From an uncultured bacterium (GTDB lineage: Bacteria; Eisenbacteria; RBG-16-71-46; CAIMUX01), in the NCBI GenBank assembly GCA_946886185.1, contig CAMPIC010000100.1, positions 1 to 8,307 on the forward strand: DNA of 8,307 nt. Direction: 5' to 3'. Each line of letters opens with the position of its first letter. Position 1 is the stretch's first letter. Under the pieces are notes generated by a model that was not told where the DNA came from, did not search any database, and saw only the letters and a program-made list of their open reading frames with translations. Made by a program: the position numbers and the translations under genes. Positions 5,930 to 8,307 of the stretch are shown in pieces.

Positions 5930-6898
5930 TCAGTCTTCCCAGATGCTCGGCACGGCGGGACGCGCCTCGATGGTAGCTGCCCCTCCCCGAATCGAGTAGT
6001 GGAGGACGAGCGTCGAGGGAACCGGCACTCCCATCTCTCCCGCAGGCATGAACGCGCTCCCCTGGGCTGCCCGGATCACCGCGGAGTCGATCTCCGAATG
6101 CCCGCTCGAGCGAAGGAGATGGACACGGAGCAGCTGGGATGATTCGTCGCTCACCCGAACTTCCACCTCTGCTTCCGCCTGCGGAACCTGCCCGCTTTTC
6201 GGAATGACTGGTTGGCGCGCCGTTCCCGCCAATCGCGGATCGGTGCGCGGCAAGCGCGGGTGCTTACCCGCCTCCACCTCCTCGATGAAGCGAGCTCGAG
6301 CCTCCTCGCGAGCCTCCGGAGTCGCCGCCACGAAGAAGAGCTCCGCGAGATCGGTCTCGACAGGCCGTTGCGTCGCGCGCGGCTGCTGCCCGTCGATGCG
6401 GATGGTATCGGCGAGCTCGAACAGGAACGCGGGGGGTTCGGGACACGGGGCGCCCCTGGTCTTGGCATAGTCCGTCATGAGCTCGGTGCCGTCGGTCAGC
6501 ACCAGGATCCGCTGACGCGGAATGTAGTACTGCGCCGCGATCCAGGGCACCCAGATGGTCCCTCCCGTCTTCCGCATGGCCTGCAGACCATCCTCACGAA
6601 AGCGATCGCAGTCGGTGGGCATGAGCAGGAAATTGAGGTCGATGTCGCGCGTCCGGTAGTTCCCGTATCCGATGATCCAAGAGAGATCCTCGCGCGCATG
6701 GCTGGAGTTGCACGCGGGGCACTCCAAGGTGCCGGAACCCACCGGCCGGTCGATCACCTCCTCGAGGCAGTCCGGGCAGAGCCACGGCTCGGCCCATGCC
6801 GCCTGCGCCGCCGCCAGCATCAGCGCAATCCCGGAGAGCCAAATGCCCCACTTCGGAAGGAGTTGGAGGCGGATTCTGGTCGATGAGAGGAGGCTCAT
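5930..6898 (-). CDS. Exported zinc-ribbon protein with TonB C-terminal-like domain
   Basis: A 322-aa secreted or membrane-attached protein of unknown specific role. Residues 1-36 look like a signal peptide: basic N region, hydrophobic WLSGIALMLAAAQAAWA, likely cut after AWA. A zinc-ribbon-like motif follows directly: CPDC at 41-44 and CPAC at 60-63. The middle part (about 70-235) is unrecognised, with two more Cys (97 and 152) and a charged helix (PEAREEARARFIEEVEAG). Residues about 242-304 resemble TonB_C: VEVRVSDESSQLLRVHLLRSSG, then IDSAVIRAAQGSAFMPA and a final LVLHYSI strand. The start ATG at 6898 is chosen because GGAG (6907-6904) lies 5 nt upstream; an in-frame GTG at 6919 would place seven extra residues before the signal peptide. 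No exbB/exbD neighbours are present, and a cleaved signal would remove the anchor a TonB needs, so an energy-transducer role is uncertain. The DUF6116-type gene follows. Confidence 0.8.
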   Translation of the reverse strand: MSLLSSTRIRLQLLPKWGIWLSGIALMLAAAQAAWAEPWLCPDCLEEVIDRPVGSGTLECPACNSSHAREDLSWIIGYGNYRTRDIDLNFLLMPTDCDRFREDGLQAMRKTGGTIWVPWIAAQYYIPRQRILVLTDGTELMTDYAKTRGAPCPEPPAFLFELADTIRIDGQQPRATQRPVETDLAELFFVAATPEAREEARARFIEEVEAGKHPRLPRTDPRLAGTARQPVIPKSGQVPQAEAEVEVRVSDESSQLLRVHLLRSSGHSEIDSAVIRAAQGSAFMPAGEMGVPVPSTLVLHYSIRGGAATIEARPAVPSIWED

Positions 6899-6954
6899 GG
6901 ATGCTCCGGTTTCTATCACGCTCCGCGCGGTGGTCGGCGCGCCGGCGGGCGTTG

Positions 6955-6984
6955 TCTATGGAATTGCGTCAGTCTCTATGGAAT
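6955..6984. repeat. 10-bp direct repeat with 20-bp period upstream of the TonB_C-like gene
   Basis: TCTATGGAAT occurs at 6955-6964 and again at 6975-6984 on the plus strand, exactly 20 bp apart, or about two helical turns. Flanking bases partly match as well. The pair lies 57-86 bp before the ATG at 6898 and downstream of a candidate -10 box. This spacing suits two copies of a regulator bound on one face of the DNA, but a chance duplication cannot be excluded. Confidence 0.6.
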
Positions 6985-7011
6985 GAAATCCGAGCGTCGC
7001 ACATGGCTTGG

Positions 7012-7040
7012 ATAGTACCCGCTGCGCCGGGCTGGTTCCA
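7012..7040 (-). promoter_or_regulatory. Candidate promoter for the TonB_C-like gene
   Basis: On the minus strand TACTAT (7017-7012, 4 of 6 to the sigma-70 -10) follows TGGAAC (7040-7035, 3 of 6 to the -35) with a 17-nt spacer. It lies in the 187-bp gap between the lipoprotein stop and the next gene, about 115 nt before the ATG, and upstream of the direct repeat. The GGAAC core also resembles the -35 of ECF sigma factors, but no matching ECF -10 is evident. The rest of the gap shows only GC-rich sequence and no T-tailed terminator. Confidence 0.3.
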
Positions 7041-7085
7041 CGGCGGGGGGCTCAGCTCCGTCGCATCCCGCCTTGTGCGTCTTCC

Positions 7086-7628
7086 TCACTCGATCCGGAA
7101 CGTCTCGCGAACGCTCACGGCCACAGCGTTGGTGTCCCCCTCCAGGAACGACTCGATCCACCACGAATACGTGCCCGGAGGCGTTTCCGGCGGAAGCGTG
7201 ACACGGATGTCGGTCTCTCTCGTCTCGGTCTCGATGTACGGCACGTCGAGGGAATCGACCACGTGCACCCGGAAGAAGATCCCCGTGGGCGCCATCGTGC
7301 GCCGCGCCGAGTCCGGGAGCGACGAGCCGCCGAGGAGCGAATCAGCCGCCGTCGAGTCGACGGCGCCTGGCCACCCGCCCGTCTCCGTGGAGGGAACGTA
7401 TCCCCAGCGAAGTCCGATGCGGGGCGGCACGAGCACGTCCCCTGCCTTCGGCCTCAGGTCATGGAACCATTCTTCGTTGCGGGTAGCCGCAACCGTATGA
7501 GTGGTCTGCTCCTCCGCCGGCGGATCCGAATCGCGACCGCATCCCACACAGGTCACGAAAAGAAGGAAGAGAGTCGGGAGGCCCGACAGCGGCGCGGCTT
7601 TCCATCGTGACAGACTCAGGCGATACAC
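7086..7628 (-). CDS. Predicted lipoprotein with an Ig/FN3-like domain, 180 aa
   Basis: A small secreted protein of unknown function. The N terminus has a basic region, a hydrophobic stretch (LPTLFLLFVTCVGC) and two candidate lipid-anchor Cys residues, 27 and 30. Cys 30 in CVGC is the better lipobox although the -3 residue is unusual. The mature part begins GRDSDPPAEE. It has the look of one beta-sandwich domain: a PRIGLRWGYVP strand, a long Asp/Ser-rich loop (VDSTAADSLLGGSSLPDS), FFRVHVVDS, a run TETRETDIRVTLP, then PGTYSWWIESF and a last strand FRIE. The PGTYSWW edge is typical of fibronectin/Ig-like modules. The start is GTG at 7628, because AAGGAGAGG (7644-7636) lies in front of it. An upstream extension of the same frame is only a shadow of the glycosyltransferase gene. 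It overlaps the end of that gene by 13 nt, so coupled translation is likely. Confidence 0.75.
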   Translation of the reverse strand: MYRLSLSRWKAAPLSGLPTLFLLFVTCVGCGRDSDPPAEEQTTHTVAATRNEEWFHDLRPKAGDVLVPPRIGLRWGYVPSTETGGWPGAVDSTAADSLLGGSSLPDSARRTMAPTGIFFRVHVVDSLDVPYIETETRETDIRVTLPPETPPGTYSWWIESFLEGDTNAVAVSVRETFRIE

Positions 7629-8307
7629 AGGAAATCCTCTCCTTCGATCCACCCCAGTTGCTCGAGCCGTTCGCGAATCAGCTCTCGCGCTCCCTCCGTT
7701 CCCACCGCGGCCAGCACGATGGGATGATCCTCGACCAGAGGGGGCAACTCCGTGCGGGCTCCGGCATCCTCGCCGGACGCGCGTCGGGGCGCCTGTCTCA
7801 GCCATTCCGAGGCAGACCATACCGGACGATTTCGAACGGTTCTGCCTATCTTTCTCGGGTCGATGTCGAGGAACCCGTCCAGCGCGAGCCCCTCGGACAG
7901 GAGCTGCTTGGACGCTCGCTTTCCATCCCGGCCCGCGCCCCAGATCACGACCGGTCTCGATCCGAGATGTCGCCGGAGATGGTGCGCGCGGCACTCGAGG
8001 AATCTCTGGGTCGTGTATTCCGGCAGCGTCCGCGACGCGCGGTCCGGTCGGTCGGTCCAGCGATAGAGCCGATCAGGAAGCTTGGCCAGGCGGATCGAGG
8101 CGCGGTTCATCCGCAGCCATAGATCGTAGTCTTCCGGGAATCCGTCGCTTCTATACCCACCCGCCGCGTCGTACGCCTCTCTGCGCATCATCACGGTGGG
8201 ATGGGCGAAGGGACTTTCCACCCAGAGCGCATTGGCGATCTCTCGCGGCGCATGCGCCTCGTCCATCCAACGCTCGTACCGTTTCCATCCGGCAGTCGAC
8301 TCGCGAT
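7616..8307 (-). CDS. Family 2 glycosyltransferase, C-terminal part with fused Rossmann-like domain; 5' end outside the window
   Basis: This is the C-terminal portion of a GT-A fold glycosyltransferase that transfers a sugar from a nucleotide donor, probably to a surface glycan. The frame stays open to the right edge (residues WKRYERW before the first internal Met at 8266), so the N-terminal donor-binding half lies outside. Visible are FAHPTVMMRREAYDAAGGYR, then GFPEDYDLWLRM with the ED motif expected to hold the catalytic base, and a short RLYRWTDRPDRAS segment. A second domain starts at VVIWGAGRDGKRASKQL, with a GxGxxG nucleotide-binding-like loop, followed by DGFLDIDPRKIG, and ends near GEDFLCIA. 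This small Rossmann-like module occurs at the C terminus of a known group of GT2 proteins, where its role is unclear. The next gene starts inside its last codons. Acceptor and sugar cannot be told from the sequence. Confidence 0.88.
   Translation of the reverse strand, partial: RESTAGWKRYERWMDEAHAPREIANALWVESPFAHPTVMMRREAYDAAGGYRSDGFPEDYDLWLRMNRASIRLAKLPDRLYRWTDRPDRASRTLPEYTTQRFLECRAHHLRRHLGSRPVVIWGAGRDGKRASKQLLSEGLALDGFLDIDPRKIGRTVRNRPVWSASEWLRQAPRRASGEDAGARTELPPLVEDHPIVLAAVGTEGARELIRERLEQLGWIEGEDFLCIA

Noticed and set aside
7629..7994. Upstream extension of the lipoprotein frame (to 302 aa)
   Set aside because: It overlaps the glycosyltransferase tail in another frame and would put 120 Arg/Gly-rich residues before a clear signal peptide; the GTG at 7628 has a good ribosome-binding site.

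Overview
The window is GC-rich bacterial DNA, apparently chromosomal, with no mobile element, CRISPR array, tRNA or rRNA that I can see. Several genes point to a diderm (Gram-negative) bacterium: a protein with a TonB C-terminal-like domain, a DUF6116-type small membrane protein, a YceF-type Maf pyrophosphatase and a predicted lipoprotein. The combination of a divergent Fpg, an SQS-type prenyl synthase and Asp/Ser-rich Ig-like lipoproteins resembles uncultivated or environmental GC-rich phyla such as Gemmatimonadota or Eisenbacteria. That placement is an impression from protein style, not a proof.

Layout. At the left edge, the 3' part of an Fpg/Nei-family DNA glycosylase gene is the only plus-strand gene. 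It converges, with only 7 bp between stop codons, on a long run of minus-strand genes. In transcription order from the right edge these are: the C-terminal half of a family 2 glycosyltransferase with a fused Rossmann-like domain; an overlapping small lipoprotein gene with a GTG start; a 187-bp gap holding a candidate promoter and a 20-bp-spaced direct repeat; an exported zinc-ribbon protein with a TonB_C-like end; a DUF6116-type membrane protein; a 150-bp gap holding a strongly structured leader; a DacA/PBP5-like D,D-carboxypeptidase; a YbdL/KAT-type aminotransferase; a 184-bp gap holding four ~30-bp tandem repeats that copy the aminotransferase 3' end including its stop codon; a YceF-type Maf pyrophosphatase; an SQS-like squalene/phytoene synthase; and a 68-residue Cys-rich zinc-binding protein.

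How the genes fit together. dacA and the aminotransferase gene (17-bp gap) look like one transcription unit. maf, the prenyl synthase gene and the small zinc protein gene (gaps of 19 and 56 bp) look like another. The glycosyltransferase and lipoprotein genes overlap and are probably translationally coupled. Functions are mostly envelope-related (peptidoglycan trimming, isoprenoid lipid, surface glycan, lipoprotein) with housekeeping repair and nucleotide clean-up. I do not see a complete unknown multi-gene system. The best leads are the dacA leader, the repeats behind the aminotransferase, the direct repeat upstream of the TonB_C-like gene, and the two Cys-rich proteins of unknown role. No gene-free stretch exceeds 300 bp.
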